Below are positions 9,023 through 18,688 of a DNA stretch of 64,000 nt, piece after piece (position 1 is the first letter of the stretch; every line of letters starts with the position of its first letter). A model generated the notes under the pieces. That model was given only the letters and a program-made list of their open reading frames with translations. It made no database searches and was not told the DNA's origin. This stretch comes from Alphaproteobacteria bacterium SO-S41. GTDB lineage: Bacteria > Pseudomonadota > Alphaproteobacteria > Micropepsales > Micropepsaceae. The stretch lies in the NCBI GenBank assembly GCA_019670725.1, contig AP024629.1:4154001-4218000 (forward strand), written 5' to 3'. Made by a program: the position numbers and the translations under genes.

Positions 9023-11410
9023 CTAGAACGACGAGCTCAACTCGATACCGATCGTACGTGGGGTAAGCGGGGTCACTTCCGGGTCGGATCGCATCCGGAA
9101 GGGATTGCCGAAAGCAAAGGTGTTCGCGGCATTGTTGGTCAGGTTGTTCACGAAGAGGGTGATCTTGTAGGAGTCGATTTCGAGTCCGGCGGACAGTCGC
9201 GCGGTGAAATAGCCGCCCATGTCGAACACGCGTTGCTGATCAAAGGTCAGGAACGAATGCCCGACATAACTGATGTCGCCCTGGATCCGGAGCACCGCAT
9301 TCGCCCAGAGCGTCGGGTGATAATCGAACAGCGCGGACGAAGAGATCTTCGGCGCGCCGGGCAGGCCGAGATCGCGACCGGCCATCGGGATCTCGCTCGA
9401 CTTTGTAAGGTCGGATTCCTGAAAGATCGCGGCGACGCCGAGGTCGAGGTCCTCCGAGGCACGCCAGTTCACCTCGAACTCCAGACCGCGTGAAATGCCG
9501 TCACCGACGTTCAAGGTATAGGGCAGGCCCGACGCGCGGTACTGGTCGCTCTGAATATCCTGCCACCCCGCATAGAACGCTGCGACGCGAAGCTGCAGCG
9601 TGTCGTGAAGTGCGCGAATCTTGGCGCCGGCCTCGTAGCTCCAGATCGTGTCGGCGCGATATTCGCGCGGGATGCCGCCGCGCGTGTCGAACATCTCCGC
9701 CAGCCGTCCGCTGGTGTTGAAACCGCCGGCGCGATAGCCGCCGGCCACCTGTAGGTAGAGAATGATGTCGTCGGTCGGATCGTATTCGAGGACCGCCTTG
9801 GGCGACGCGCCATACGCGACGTGCCGTCCCGAGAACGAGCGGTTGCCGGCCTGTTCCCGCACGATCGAGCGGGTGTCGAAGGTGTTCTGGAAGACCCGGA
9901 TCCCGGCCGACAGCGACAGCTTGTCGGTGAGATCGGCGGAGACTTCACCGTAAAGCGAGGTCTCGCTGCGCTTGTCCATGCGCCGCTCGGAATACTCTTC
10001 GCGCTGGAACGGAAAGATGCGGGTAAGCAGGTTCGATGAGGCGGTTTCACCCTGCGAGGCATAGGCGCCGATGAACCAGTCGATGGTCTGCCCGCGCCGC
10101 GAAACCAGTGTGGCTTCGAGGGCCGTGAGGCTGATCTCCTTGGAGTCGTCGAACAGGCCGACGCCGCGGATGCCGAAGCTGCCCATCACAGGCGTCGCGT
10201 CGTAGCGGCTCTGAAAGCTGTGCGACAAATGGGTCGCCGACAGCGTGAGCGATCCCCAATCCCCGCTGCCCTCAAGCGCGAGCCGCCCCTGGACGAAATC
10301 ATTGTCGTGCGGCTCGTGGACGACCTGATCGCGCACCCGCGCCGGAAGACGGCGCAGGCCATAATGCGTGTCGGCCGTGTTGATCGACTGGTAGGCGCCG
10401 CCCAGCGTCACCTGCCAATGCTCGTCGAGCAGCAGGGTGAGGGCGGCGCGGCCGCCCCACCGAACCGAGTTGTTGACCTTGCGGCGCTCAGAGCCGATGT
10501 CGTCGATATAGCCGCCCTGGGCCTCGCGATAAATGACCCCGCGAAAGCCCAAACGCTCATCTATGAGAGGAATATTGGCGGCGACGACAGCATCGTTGTT
10601 GAGAGCACCGCCCTGCGTTTGCGACAGGGACGATTTCATGTATCCGCCGAACGCCGTCAGGTCGGGCGCGTTCGGGATGATCCGGATCACGCCGCCGATG
10701 GCGCCGCCGCCATAGAGCGCGCCCTGCGGCCCGCGCAGAACCTCGACCCGCGCGATATCGACGAGCCGCAGATCGGGGTCAGGCGCGTAATAGGCGATCT
10801 GGCTGGTGTCGAGATAGATCGCGACCGGCGACTGCGCGAGGCCGGTAAACGCACCGTCGGAGATACCGCGCAGGATGACCTTGTCGCGTCCCGGCCCGAG
10901 ATTCGTAACGGTCATGCCGGCGACCTGGCCGACGAGGTCGTGCATATCGGCAAGCCGCCGGTTGGCAATGACGCCGCCGCCGACCGCCGTCAGTGCGTAA
11001 GGCGTCGAGCCGGGCAGATCGGGGCGTCGCGTGGCGGTCACGACGACTTCCTCCACCGGAGCCATCGGAACGCTCGTGGCTACCGCCGCGGTTTCTGCCG
11101 GCTTCAGGCTGACGATTACCGTCGCCGGATCCGGCATGGCATAGGTGCAATTGGACTCGCCGAGGATTGCAGCCAGCGCCTCGCTTACGGTCATGCCGGC
11201 CGAGGTCGTGCCGGCCGGACCCATGCAAAGCTGAAGGGAGCCGCCGACCGAAAGCTTGGCCTGCAAGGCGTAGTCGATCAGCGCGTGCTCAATCGTCTCT
11301 CCGGCCGCCTGGTTGGCAGGCGAGGACGGCGCGGCGGCAGCGGCAACTGAAAGGAGCGACGCTGCCAGAAAAATCGGCGCGTAGTGCGTGAACGATCCTG
11401 CACTCCCCAC
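9023..11410 (-). CDS. TonB-dependent transducer-type receptor with N-terminal STN domain
   Basis: A 795-residue receptor with signal sequence (residues 1-27), then a secretin/TonB short N-terminal domain at about 35-105 (IEHALIDYALQAKLSVGG, MTVSEALAAILGESNC). That domain contacts FecR-type proteins and marks receptors that signal to an ECF sigma factor. The TonB box EEVVVTATRR follows, then the plug with RGPQGALYGGGAIGGVIRI. The barrel ends GIELSSSF. Start is GTG. It lies 27 bases after fecR-like and downstream of the sigma gene, giving sigma-FecR-receptor order on one strand. In this layout ligand binding releases the sigma factor to raise receptor synthesis. The ligand could be a ferric siderophore, haem or a glycan. 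Confidence 0.95.
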   Translation of the reverse strand: MGSAGSFTHYAPIFLAASLLSVAAAAAPSSPANQAAGETIEHALIDYALQAKLSVGGSLQLCMGPAGTTSAGMTVSEALAAILGESNCTYAMPDPATVIVSLKPAETAAVATSVPMAPVEEVVVTATRRPDLPGSTPYALTAVGGGVIANRRLADMHDLVGQVAGMTVTNLGPGRDKVILRGISDGAFTGLAQSPVAIYLDTSQIAYYAPDPDLRLVDIARVEVLRGPQGALYGGGAIGGVIRIIPNAPDLTAFGGYMKSSLSQTQGGALNNDAVVAANIPLIDERLGFRGVIYREAQGGYIDDIGSERRKVNNSVRWGGRAALTLLLDEHWQVTLGGAYQSINTADTHYGLRRLPARVRDQVVHEPHDNDFVQGRLALEGSGDWGSLTLSATHLSHSFQSRYDATPVMGSFGIRGVGLFDDSKEISLTALEATLVSRRGQTIDWFIGAYASQGETASSNLLTRIFPFQREEYSERRMDKRSETSLYGEVSADLTDKLSLSAGIRVFQNTFDTRSIVREQAGNRSFSGRHVAYGASPKAVLEYDPTDDIILYLQVAGGYRAGGFNTSGRLAEMFDTRGGIPREYRADTIWSYEAGAKIRALHDTLQLRVAAFYAGWQDIQSDQYRASGLPYTLNVGDGISRGLEFEVNWRASEDLDLGVAAIFQESDLTKSSEIPMAGRDLGLPGAPKISSSALFDYHPTLWANAVLRIQGDISYVGHSFLTFDQQRVFDMGGYFTARLSAGLEIDSYKITLFVNNLTNNAANTFAFGNPFRMRSDPEVTPLTPRTIGIELSSSF

Positions 11411-11437
11411 GGCTGCCTGATTTTGTCCGGATTGCCC

Positions 11438-12394
11438 CTATCGAGCCGTCAGTATGACGTCGTCCCCGGAGAATTGCACTGAAATTGGCGCAAATTGAGC
11501 AAGCCGCCTCAGCATGGCCGGCTCGGCATCGATCTGCAGGACGGCGGACACCTGAATGGACGCCGCGCTGTCCGTGACCTTTACGGGGTGGCCGAAATAG
11601 CGGCTGAGATCGGCCGCGACCGCGGTGAGCGGTGCGTTCTTGTAGATGAGATTGCCGTCCTGCCAGGCGAAGGCGTCGGCGGCATCCACCTGCTCGACCG
11701 TCCCGGCCGCCCCGCCTTCGGCCAGCGATAACTGGGTGCCAGCTTCCAGCGTATTGACCGCACGGGTGGTCAGATCCTCGACCACGACACTGCCGCGACG
11801 CACGGTAACGGTCAGATGCTTGTCGTGCTCGACGACGTTGAATTCCGTCCCGGTGACCCGGATGTCATGCCCACCCGCCGTGACATGGAACGGCCGGCTG
11901 TGATCCGAGGCGACATCGAACGACGCCTCGCCGGACGTCAAGATTACATCGCGCCGGCCGGATTGAAGGGCGACGCTGAGCTCCGTCGACCGGTTGAGCG
12001 ACACCTGCGTTCCGTCGCCGAGCTTGACCACGCGGGTCGATGTCGCATCGGTCTTGAAGCTGCCCGCCAACTGCTCGCCTGCCGGCTGACGCACGACAAC
12101 GACCGCCACGGCCACCGCCGCGGCAGCCGCCAGGGCGCCGCCGATCCAGAAGCCGCGCCGCGCCGGAGCCCTTCGGATCGACGGCAGGGGGATAGCGGCC
12201 GGAAGGTTCAGCGCCTCCGGGAAGTCCTCAACCTCGATCCAGGCCGCCTCGACCGCGTTGTAGGCCGCCTGGTTGGCGGGATCGGCCTCCAGCCATGTGG
12301 TGAAAGCCTGCCAGTCCTCGACAGGCGCGTCTTCCTGCAGCCTGGCGAACCATGCGGCGGCGGCCTCGGCGGGGCTTTGGGGCGCGGGCGTCAT
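11438..12394 (-). CDS. FecR-family inner-membrane regulator of the ECF sigma factor
   Basis: A 318-residue protein. The N-terminal cytoplasmic DUF4880-like segment (AAAWFARLQEDAPVEDWQAF and LEADPANQAAYNAVEAAW) would hold the sigma factor. One membrane helix follows at about residues 80-102 (alanine- and valine-rich). The periplasmic FecR domain spans about 110-215 (VKLGDGTQVSLNRSTEL, GEASFDVASDHSRPF, GTEFNV), and the C-terminus resembles the STN-like DUF4974 part (PLTAVAADLSRYFG). It relays the receptor signal to the sigma factor upstream. Gap to the sigma gene is about 100 bases, to the receptor 27 bases. Confidence 0.93.
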   Translation of the reverse strand: MTPAPQSPAEAAAAWFARLQEDAPVEDWQAFTTWLEADPANQAAYNAVEAAWIEVEDFPEALNLPAAIPLPSIRRAPARRGFWIGGALAAAAAVAVAVVVVRQPAGEQLAGSFKTDATSTRVVKLGDGTQVSLNRSTELSVALQSGRRDVILTSGEASFDVASDHSRPFHVTAGGHDIRVTGTEFNVVEHDKHLTVTVRRGSVVVEDLTTRAVNTLEAGTQLSLAEGGAAGTVEQVDAADAFAWQDGNLIYKNAPLTAVAADLSRYFGHPVKVTDSAASIQVSAVLQIDAEPAMLRRLAQFAPISVQFSGDDVILTAR

Positions 12395-12497
12395 TGAAAG
12401 GCAACCAAGGCCGAAGCCTTCTCCATCAGTGGATAATGGTTAGACGCCACCGCGCCGGAAACGCCGCAACGAATTTGCCGGGAGGCGCGGAATTCCC

Positions 12498-13052
12498 TCA
12501 TCTGACATCTCCCAGTTTGATCGCCAGATGCTTCAAGGCGAGGCTGATATGCTTTTCGACGGCACTCTTTGAAATCCCCATGCGGGCGGCCGTTTCGGCA
12601 TGGGAAAGCCCGGAAAACTTATGCAGCTGGAAGGCGCGCCGGGTCGGCAGTGCCAGGGTTGCCAGGGCTGAAACCACCAATGTCAGACGCTGCCGCGCGA
12701 TCACCGTGCTTTCCGCATCGGCAATCGTCGCGACTTCCTGACCGCCCAGCTCGATCGTCTGGCTCCGGCGCCACTCGGCGTCGCGTGCCTGGGCGCGGTG
12801 TTGCGCACGCAGCCGGTCGAGCATGACGTTGCTTGCTAAGCGGTAGAGGAAGGCGAGCGGGCTCGCGATCTCCTGGCCGGGATCGACCGCCGACACCTTC
12901 AGGAAAAGGTCCTGCACGAGATCGTCGAGGTCGGCATCGCTGCCACGGCGGGCGCGCAGGAAGCGCCTCAGCTCAGCCTGATGTTCAAGGTAGGTCGCTA
13001 CCAGAGATGCTGGATGGTGCCCACTCAACCTTGCAGTCCCGCCCCGCGACAC
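12498..13052 (-). CDS. ECF-type RNA polymerase sigma factor (FecI-like)
   Basis: A 184-residue sigma-70 family protein with only regions 2 and 4. Region 2 is seen as DADLDDLVQDLFLKV and SPLAFLYRLASNVMLDRLR (residues 40-80); region 4 as LPTRRAFQLHKFSGLSHAET followed by RMGISKSAVEKHISLALKHL (130-180). It should direct transcription of the receptor gene at 9023 and perhaps others when freed by the adjacent FecR. The GTG at 13052 gives the longest frame, but a TTG at about 13030 is possible, so the start is uncertain. Confidence 0.92.
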   Translation of the reverse strand: MSRGGTARLSGHHPASLVATYLEHQAELRRFLRARRGSDADLDDLVQDLFLKVSAVDPGQEIASPLAFLYRLASNVMLDRLRAQHRAQARDAEWRRSQTIELGGQEVATIADAESTVIARQRLTLVVSALATLALPTRRAFQLHKFSGLSHAETAARMGISKSAVEKHISLALKHLAIKLGDVR

Positions 13053-13169
13053 GTCCGCCCACGCCGTTCGACGACATATCGCCTCACCCCGCGGGTGACC
13101 ACAAGAAATCGATGAGGGACGAGGCGCGCGGCGGCGTCAGCCCAGAAAGGTCCGCATCAAGACGAACGC

Positions 13170-13871
13170 ATGCCGATACCCATCCTTATGTACCACCAGG
13201 TGGAGGAGCTGCCGGACCGGGGCAGTCCGTTCCGCTATCTGAACGTGGCGCCGGTCAATTTTCTGCGCCAGATGCAGTGGTTGAAGCGCGCCGGCTGGAC
13301 GGGTCTGTCGGTACGGAACCTGCAGCCCTATCTGAGGGGCGAGCGCACCGGGAAAGTTGTCGGCATCACGTTCGACGACGGGTTCCGCAACGTCTACGAA
13401 AACGCCCTGCCGGTCCTGAACGAGTTCGGGTTCACGGCAACCACCTATTTTGTGACGTCCCAGGTCGGCGGCTTCAACGACTGGGATACCGGCATGGGCG
13501 CCGCCCGGACGGCCTGCATGTCGAAACAGCAGGTCCGCGAGTGGGTTGGCTTCGGCCACGAGGCGGGGTCGCACACGCTCGACCATGTGCATCTGTCGGC
13601 CGTCGAGCCCTCCGAAGCCCGGCGCCAGATTTTCGACAGCCGCCACGTCCTGGAGGACATGACGGGCGAGGCGGTTGAGGGCTTCGCCTATCCTTACGGC
13701 GACGTCTCCCCGGACGTCCGGTCCATGGTCGCGGACTGCGGCTATGCCTTGGGCACGACCACGCGGCGTGGCCGAGCGCGGCCCCAGGACGACATGCTGC
13801 TCCTGCCGCGGCGGATCGTCCGTAGCCGCGACAATTGGTTCAACGTCCTCTTCAAGTGTGCTGCCGGATGA
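13170..13871 (+). CDS. Polysaccharide deacetylase (NodB-fold) family protein
   Basis: A 233-residue carbohydrate esterase family 4-type domain. Motif 1 is ITFDDGFRNVYENALPVL (residues 66-83), giving the catalytic and metal Asp pair; motif 2 is GSHTLDHVHLS near residue 131, giving the His-x3-His metal ligands; FAYPYGDVSPDV near 172 is the third conserved block. No signal peptide is visible, which is common in small members acting in glycan biosynthesis. Its stop overlaps the ATG of the glycosyltransferase gene (ATGA), so the two are translationally coupled and probably act on the same glycan. The exact substrate is unknown. Confidence 0.88.
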   Translation: MPIPILMYHQVEELPDRGSPFRYLNVAPVNFLRQMQWLKRAGWTGLSVRNLQPYLRGERTGKVVGITFDDGFRNVYENALPVLNEFGFTATTYFVTSQVGGFNDWDTGMGAARTACMSKQQVREWVGFGHEAGSHTLDHVHLSAVEPSEARRQIFDSRHVLEDMTGEAVEGFAYPYGDVSPDVRSMVADCGYALGTTTRRGRARPQDDMLLLPRRIVRSRDNWFNVLFKCAAG

Positions 13872-14878
13872 TCGACGCCGCCCCCTCGCCGCGCACGGCC
13901 ACGCGCCTGTTCGACCGCAGCATCTGCATCGGCACGATCACGCGCGGTCGGCCGGAAATGCTGAAACGCCTACTGCAATCCTATGCCGCGATGGTTGTGC
14001 CCCGGGGCGTCCGGCTGCATTTCGTCATCGTCGAGAACAGCGATGTACCGACGCTGCGACACATCATCGACGCCTTCTCGCGCCAACTGCCGCAGTGGCA
14101 CGTCCAGTATGAGCTTGAGCCCCGTCTCGGCATTGCCGTCGCGCGCAACCGCGTTCTGGATATCGCGCTGGCCAGCGGCAATCAACTCCTGACCTTCGCC
14201 GATGACGATGAGATCGTGGAGCCCGACTGGCTCGCGCACTTGCTTGCCGAGCATGACACCTTCGGTCTCGACCTAGTCGGGTCGCCCGTGCGCCGGGCGC
14301 CGCTCGAGGGACATAAATCCCTGTGGCAGAAGATCGTCTGGAACGGTCTCGACCAACTCAACCGTCACGCGGAAGCCAAAGCCAATGGCCGCCGGCAAAA
14401 GGGCCGGGGCGATGCGGTCCTGATCTCCACCGGAAGCTGGATGGGCGATCTCGCCTTCTTCCGCCGGACAAAATTGCGCTTTGATGAAACGCTGGCTCTT
14501 TGCGGCGGCGAAGACGGCGGTTTGTGGGGCGAGGCAAAGCGGCTGGGCGCGAAGTCGGGTTGGTGCCCGTCCGCGATCGTTTACGAGACCGTTTGCCCCG
14601 AGCGACTGAGCCTGTCCTACACCTATCGGCGCAGCCGCGACGGAACGATCTCCACTCTCCGCACGAGATTGAAAGCGAACCCTAAACGCGTCGCGTGGCG
14701 GGTCCCCGGGTCCGTCGTCGGCAGGCTGCTGTCGTTGACGACCAGCGTCATCCTCATACCGGTTTCGCCCGGCCGCTCACTCGTCCGCGCGGCGTGGTAT
14801 CTCGGCAGCATCGCCGGCATTCTCCAGGCGCTGATGGGCCGGCAGTCCGCGCATTATCTCCAGGTCGTCGGCGCCTGA
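13868..14878 (+). CDS. Family 2 (GT-A fold) glycosyltransferase
   Basis: A 336-residue inverting glycosyltransferase. The nucleotide-sugar fold begins IGTITRGRPEMLKRLLQSY; the DxD-type metal motif is in LTFADDDEIVEPDWL near residue 116; SGSWMGDLAFFRR and FDETLALCGGEDGGLW fit the acceptor side. Two hydrophobic C-terminal segments (about residues 280-330) suggest attachment to the inner membrane. Start ATG at 13868 overlaps the deacetylase stop, better than the upstream in-frame codon. A two-gene glycan decoration unit is the simplest reading; no polymer export genes are nearby. Confidence 0.9.
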   Translation: MIDAAPSPRTATRLFDRSICIGTITRGRPEMLKRLLQSYAAMVVPRGVRLHFVIVENSDVPTLRHIIDAFSRQLPQWHVQYELEPRLGIAVARNRVLDIALASGNQLLTFADDDEIVEPDWLAHLLAEHDTFGLDLVGSPVRRAPLEGHKSLWQKIVWNGLDQLNRHAEAKANGRRQKGRGDAVLISTGSWMGDLAFFRRTKLRFDETLALCGGEDGGLWGEAKRLGAKSGWCPSAIVYETVCPERLSLSYTYRRSRDGTISTLRTRLKANPKRVAWRVPGSVVGRLLSLTTSVILIPVSPGRSLVRAAWYLGSIAGILQALMGRQSAHYLQVVGA

Positions 14879-14920
14879 CGGCGGAGTCCGCCCAGGCGAC
14901 CAACCAGCGATCTCCAGCAC

Positions 14921-17242
14921 CTATCTGCGCTTGAGCGCCTCCGCGAGCGCGGCGCCCAAGGCGCCTTGAGACGGCGGCGCGGGTTGCCGATCGGTCTTGG
15001 TAAAACGAGCGCCCGTTCGAGCCGACGTTTCCGGCGTCGTCCTCTCCGGCCGAGAGCCGGCATCTTGGGCCGTCTGGCTATCCCTCCGCATCGAGAGCGC
15101 AATGCGATTGCGTTTGATATCCACGTCCACCACCCGGACGCGCACCACATCGCCCGCCTTGACCACTTCATGGGCGTTGGCAACGAAGCGATCGGCCAGC
15201 TGGGACAGGTGAACAAGGCCGTCTTGATGCACCCCGATATCCACGAACGCACCGAACGCGGCGACGTTCGTGACGGTGCCCTCAAGCATCATGCCCGGCT
15301 TCAGATCCTTGATGGAATCGATGCCGTCGGCGAAGGCAGCGGTCTTGAATTCCGGCCGTGGGTCCCTGCCCGGCTTTTCGAGTTCGGCGATGATGTCCCG
15401 CACCGTCGGCAGACCGAACCGTTCGTCGATGAATGTGCGGGGATCAAGCGCCTTCAGCGCAGCGCTGTCGCCCATCACGGACCGCACATCCCGGCCGCAG
15501 GCGGCCACGATCTTCTTCGCAACGGCGTAGGCTTCCGGATGGACGGACGAGGCGTCGAGCGGCTCCTTGCCGTTGGCGATGCGCAGGAAGCCGGCGCACT
15601 GCTCGAAGGCACGCGGACCGAGGCGCGCGACTTTCAACAGGTCCTTGCGGCTGGAGAGAGGCCCGTTGGTGTCACGATGAGCGACAATTGCATCGGCCAG
15701 CGAGGTCCCCAGACCCGAGATCCTGACCAGCAAGGCTGCCGACGCCGTGTTGAGATCGACGCCCACGGCATTGACGGCGTCTTCGACCACTCCCTCCAAC
15801 GACCGGGCGAGGCGATACTGGTCGACGTCATGCTGATACTGCCCGACGCCGATGGCTTTGGGTTCGATCTTGACGAGTTCGGCGAGCGGATCCTGCAGAC
15901 GCCTGGCGATCGAGACAGCGCCGCGCAGCGACACATCAAGATCGGGAAACTCGGCGGCGGCCAGGGCTGACGCGGAATAGACGGAAGCCCCGGCTTCGCT
16001 GACGATCACCTTCAGCGGCTTTGGTCCCGTAACGACGGACAGGAGATCGGCGACCAGCCGCTCCGTCTCGCGGCTGCCAGTGCCGTTCCCGATGGCGATC
16101 AGTTCAGCGTTGTGACGGATGATCAGCCGCCCGAGTTCCGCCTGCGTGCCGCGCACGTCATTTCGCGGTTGAAATGGATAGACCGTCGTCGTCTCCAAGA
16201 CCTTGCCGGTCTGGTCGATCACGGCAACCTTGACGCCGGTGCGGATGCCGGGATCGAGACCGATGGTCGTTCGCGCGCCGGCAGGCGCCGCCAAAAGCAG
16301 GTCCTTCAGATTGCGCGCGAAGACCCGGATCGCCTCCTCCTCGGAGCGCTCGCGCAGGTCGCGCATCAGGTCGAGCGAGAGCGTGATGGCGAGCTTGACC
16401 CGCCACGTCCAGCCGACCACCTGCATCAGCCAAGGTCCGGCGGGATCGTTGGCGTTGATCGCATACGCCGCCGCGATCATGCGTTCGACGGGTTTGACCG
16501 GACCGGGATCTTCGGCATCGACTTCAATGCCGAGACTGAGGACTTCTTCGTCGCGTCCCCGCATCATCGCGAGGGCCCGGTGGCTCGGCACGCCGGCCCA
16601 GCGCTCGGTATGATCGAAGTAGTCGGAGAACTTTGCGCCGGCCTCTTGCTTGCCCTCGACGACCCGGGCGCGCAGGACCGCCTTCTCCTTCAGATACGTT
16701 CTGATGCGCCCGACGAGATCGGCATTCTCGGCGAAGGTCTCCACCAGAATGTCTCTCGCGCCCTCAAGAGCGGCTTTGGCGTCGGGCACTTCATCGGAGA
16801 GATAGGACGCCGCGACCTCGGCGGGGACACGTGTCCGATCAAGCATAACAGCTTCAGCAAGCGGACCCAGACCACGCTCCCGGGCGATCTCTCCGCGGGT
16901 GCGGCGCTTCGGCTTGAAGGGCAGATAGATGTCCTCGAGTTCCGCCTTGGTCGCAGCCGCGGCCAGCTTTGCCGTCAGTTCGACCGTGAGCTTGCCCTGG
17001 CTTTCGATCGACTCGACGATCGCGACCCGACGGGCGTCGAGTTCGCGGAGATAGACGAGGCGCTCCGCCAGCAAACGCAGCTGCGTATCGCTCAGGCCGC
17101 CGGTGACTTCCTTGCGATAGCGCGCGATGAACGGAACCGTCGCGCCGCCATCGAGCAGTTCGATCGCGGTTGCGACCTGTTCCGGCTTCGCGCCAATCTC
17201 GATCGCAATAAGCGCGGCAAGGCGTTGAATGTCGGCGGCCAT
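14921..17242 (-). CDS. tex: Tex-family S1 RNA-binding transcription accessory protein
   Basis: A 773-residue protein with the full Tex layout: N-terminal helical domain ([20 protein letters not shown], then [16 protein letters not shown]), YqgF/RNase H-like domain near residues 325-450 ([18 protein letters not shown]), helix-hairpin-helix repeats near 500-560 ([17 protein letters not shown]), and an S1 domain near 650-720 ([28 protein letters not shown]). Tex binds nucleic acid and the transcription machinery. The C-terminal tail is longer and low in complexity. The start at 17242 (MAADIQ) is where family similarity begins; 36 residues upstream in frame look non-coding. A housekeeping gene, unrelated to its catabolic neighbours. 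Confidence 0.95.
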   Translation of the reverse strand: MAADIQRLAALIAIEIGAKPEQVATAIELLDGGATVPFIARYRKEVTGGLSDTQLRLLAERLVYLRELDARRVAIVESIESQGKLTVELTAKLAAAATKAELEDIYLPFKPKRRTRGEIARERGLGPLAEAVMLDRTRVPAEVAASYLSDEVPDAKAALEGARDILVETFAENADLVGRIRTYLKEKAVLRARVVEGKQEAGAKFSDYFDHTERWAGVPSHRALAMMRGRDEEVLSLGIEVDAEDPGPVKPVERMIAAAYAINANDPAGPWLMQVVGWTWRVKLAITLSLDLMRDLRERSEEEAIRVFARNLKDLLLAAPAGARTTIGLDPGIRTGVKVAVIDQTGKVLETTTVYPFQPRNDVRGTQAELGRLIIRHNAELIAIGNGTGSRETERLVADLLSVVTGPKPLKVIVSEAGASVYSASALAAAEFPDLDVSLRGAVSIARRLQDPLAELVKIEPKAIGVGQYQHDVDQYRLARSLEGVVEDAVNAVGVDLNTASAALLVRISGLGTSLADAIVAHRDTNGPLSSRKDLLKVARLGPRAFEQCAGFLRIANGKEPLDASSVHPEAYAVAKKIVAACGRDVRSVMGDSAALKALDPRTFIDERFGLPTVRDIIAELEKPGRDPRPEFKTAAFADGIDSIKDLKPGMMLEGTVTNVAAFGAFVDIGVHQDGLVHLSQLADRFVANAHEVVKAGDVVRVRVVDVDIKRNRIALSMRRDSQTAQDAGSRPERTTPETSARTGARFTKTDRQPAPPSQGALGAALAEALKRR

Positions 17243-17405
17243 TCTCAACTCGTTACTAGAATCGGGCCGGGACGATAGGTTCAACGCGCGGCGAATGCCA
17301 AGCACGCAATCGCAGTCGGCATGCGTGTTTCGCCGGCCGCCCAAAAACATCCGTCAGTCCGAATTCTTGCGCTTGACCAACGCATAGCTGTCTAGTTATT
17401 TATCG

Positions 17406-17422
17406 ACTCATAGCCCGTGAGT
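17406..17422. promoter_or_regulatory. Candidate ArsR operator, ACTCA-N7-TGAGT
   Basis: Perfect 5-7-5 inverted repeat ending 11 bases before the ArsR-family start codon, where a bound repressor would block transcription or translation. Position supports autoregulation; no second copy was noticed. Confidence 0.4.
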
Positions 17423-17433
17423 TATGTTTTGCG

Positions 17434-17757
17434 ATGACGACCTCCCACGACCTGCTCTTCAGGACGCTCGCCGATCCAACGCGGCGGGCGATCTTCGAGC
17501 GCCTCTGCCGGGAGGGTGAAACGACGGTCGCGGGCCTCACGGCTCATGCCGGGGTCTCGCAACCCGCCGTCTCGAAACATCTCGGAGTGCTGAAACTCGC
17601 CGGGCTGGTGCGCGATCGTCCCGAAGGCCGCCAGACCCATTACAGCGCGCAGCTCAGCGCGTTGGCGCCGTTGATCGACTGGACAAAGCAGATGACCGGT
17701 TTCTGGGAAAACCGGTTCGATCGCCTCGAAGATCTCCTGAAGAGGATGGACCAATGA
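17434..17757 (+). CDS. ArsR-family winged-helix regulator
   Basis: A 107-residue winged-helix protein (FRTLADPTRRAIFERLCREG, then VAGLTAHAGVSQPAVSKHLG, then the wing GLVRDRPEGRQTHYSA). No CxC metal motif is present, so it is unlikely to sense metals; this subgroup is usually encoded with an SRPBCC protein, as here. Its stop overlaps the next start by ATGA. It probably controls the four-gene run ending at 19126. Confidence 0.9.
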   Translation: MTTSHDLLFRTLADPTRRAIFERLCREGETTVAGLTAHAGVSQPAVSKHLGVLKLAGLVRDRPEGRQTHYSAQLSALAPLIDWTKQMTGFWENRFDRLEDLLKRMDQ

Positions 17758-18215
17758 GCGCTCCCGCGCCTGAAACACGTTCGGTCATTGTCGAACGCGA
17801 CATCCCCCATTCCCCCGAGAAGCTCTGGCGAGCGCTGACCCAGCCTCATTTGATCGCGGAATGGCTAATGCAGAACGACTTTCAGCCGGTCGTCGGCCAC
17901 AGCTTCAACCTGCGCGGTGAATGGGGCGGCGTGCTGGACTGCGAGGTGCTGACCGTCGAGCCGAACAGGACGTTGGCTTACACATGGAATTTCACCCATG
18001 ACGACGCGACCTTCGATCTGAAAAGCGTGGTGACCTTCACGCTCACCCCGACACCCGCCGGAACACATCTGCGGATGGAGCAGGCAGGCTTCCGCCCCAC
18101 CCAGAAGCAGGCCTTTGGCGGCGCGCTACAGGGGTGGCAGGGTTTCCTTGCCAAACTGGAAGGGGTTCTGGCGCGACCGGATGAAGGCGGCAGCGCAGGA
18201 GAGGGACGAGATTGA
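17754..18215 (+). CDS. SRPBCC (AHSA1/START-like) domain protein
   Basis: A 153-residue single-domain protein with a hydrophobic ligand cavity fold: VERDIPHSPEKLWRALTQPH near residue 10, GRTLAYTWNF-type strand around 70 and a long C-terminal helix (GWQGFLAKLEGVLAR). It overlaps the ArsR gene upstream and the DUF1801 gene downstream, so the three form one operon. Function of this grouping is not established; binding of a small hydrophobic molecule or a stress role is possible. Confidence 0.85.
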   Translation: MSAPAPETRSVIVERDIPHSPEKLWRALTQPHLIAEWLMQNDFQPVVGHSFNLRGEWGGVLDCEVLTVEPNRTLAYTWNFTHDDATFDLKSVVTFTLTPTPAGTHLRMEQAGFRPTQKQAFGGALQGWQGFLAKLEGVLARPDEGGSAGEGRD

Positions 18216-18649
18216 TGCCGACGACATCTGCAAAGCCGCCCAAACTCCTCTCCGGCGGCAATCCGCAAATCGCCAAGGGCGACGGCGACGCGCCGGTCCA
18301 GGCCTTTATCGCGGCGATGCCCGGCTGGAAGCACGATGTCGGCGTCCGGCTCGACGCGCTTATCACCCGCACCGTTCCCGGCGTACGCAAGGCCGTGAAA
18401 TGGAACACGCCCTTCTACGGCGCCGATGGTCCGCCCAAGGAGACCGGCTGGTTCCTCGGCTTTCACTGCATCACTAAATACGTGAAGGTCGCCTTCTTCC
18501 GTGGCGCGGCACTGCACCCCATGCCGCCCGTCGCGTCCAAGCAAAAGGACGTGCGCTACTTCCACATTCACGAGAACGACGATTTCGACGAGGCGCAGTT
18601 CATTGCCTGGGTAAAGCAAGCAAGTGACCTGCCCGGCGAGCGGATGTGA
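18215..18649 (+). CDS. DUF1801 domain protein (first copy)
   Basis: A 144-residue cytoplasmic protein. The DUF1801 core is seen as LDALITRTVPGVRKAVKWN, then FYGADGPPKETGWFLGFH and VKVAFFRGAAL. The ATG at 18215 overlaps the preceding stop (TGATG). Biochemical role unknown. It is followed by a second, diverged DUF1801 gene. Confidence 0.8.
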   Translation: MPTTSAKPPKLLSGGNPQIAKGDGDAPVQAFIAAMPGWKHDVGVRLDALITRTVPGVRKAVKWNTPFYGADGPPKETGWFLGFHCITKYVKVAFFRGAALHPMPPVASKQKDVRYFHIHENDDFDEAQFIAWVKQASDLPGERM

Positions 18650-18688
18650 TCGCCTGAAGCGTCAACACAATCAGAAGGTAACGCCGTC

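Noticed and set aside
12408-12421. Small AAGGC/GCCTT hairpin between the sigma and FecR genes as a terminator
   Set aside because: Only five base pairs, no T-run, and inside a standard sigma-FecR operon.
16112-17278. 388-codon plus-strand frame over tex
   Set aside because: Antisense shadow; Tex domains on the minus strand are unambiguous.
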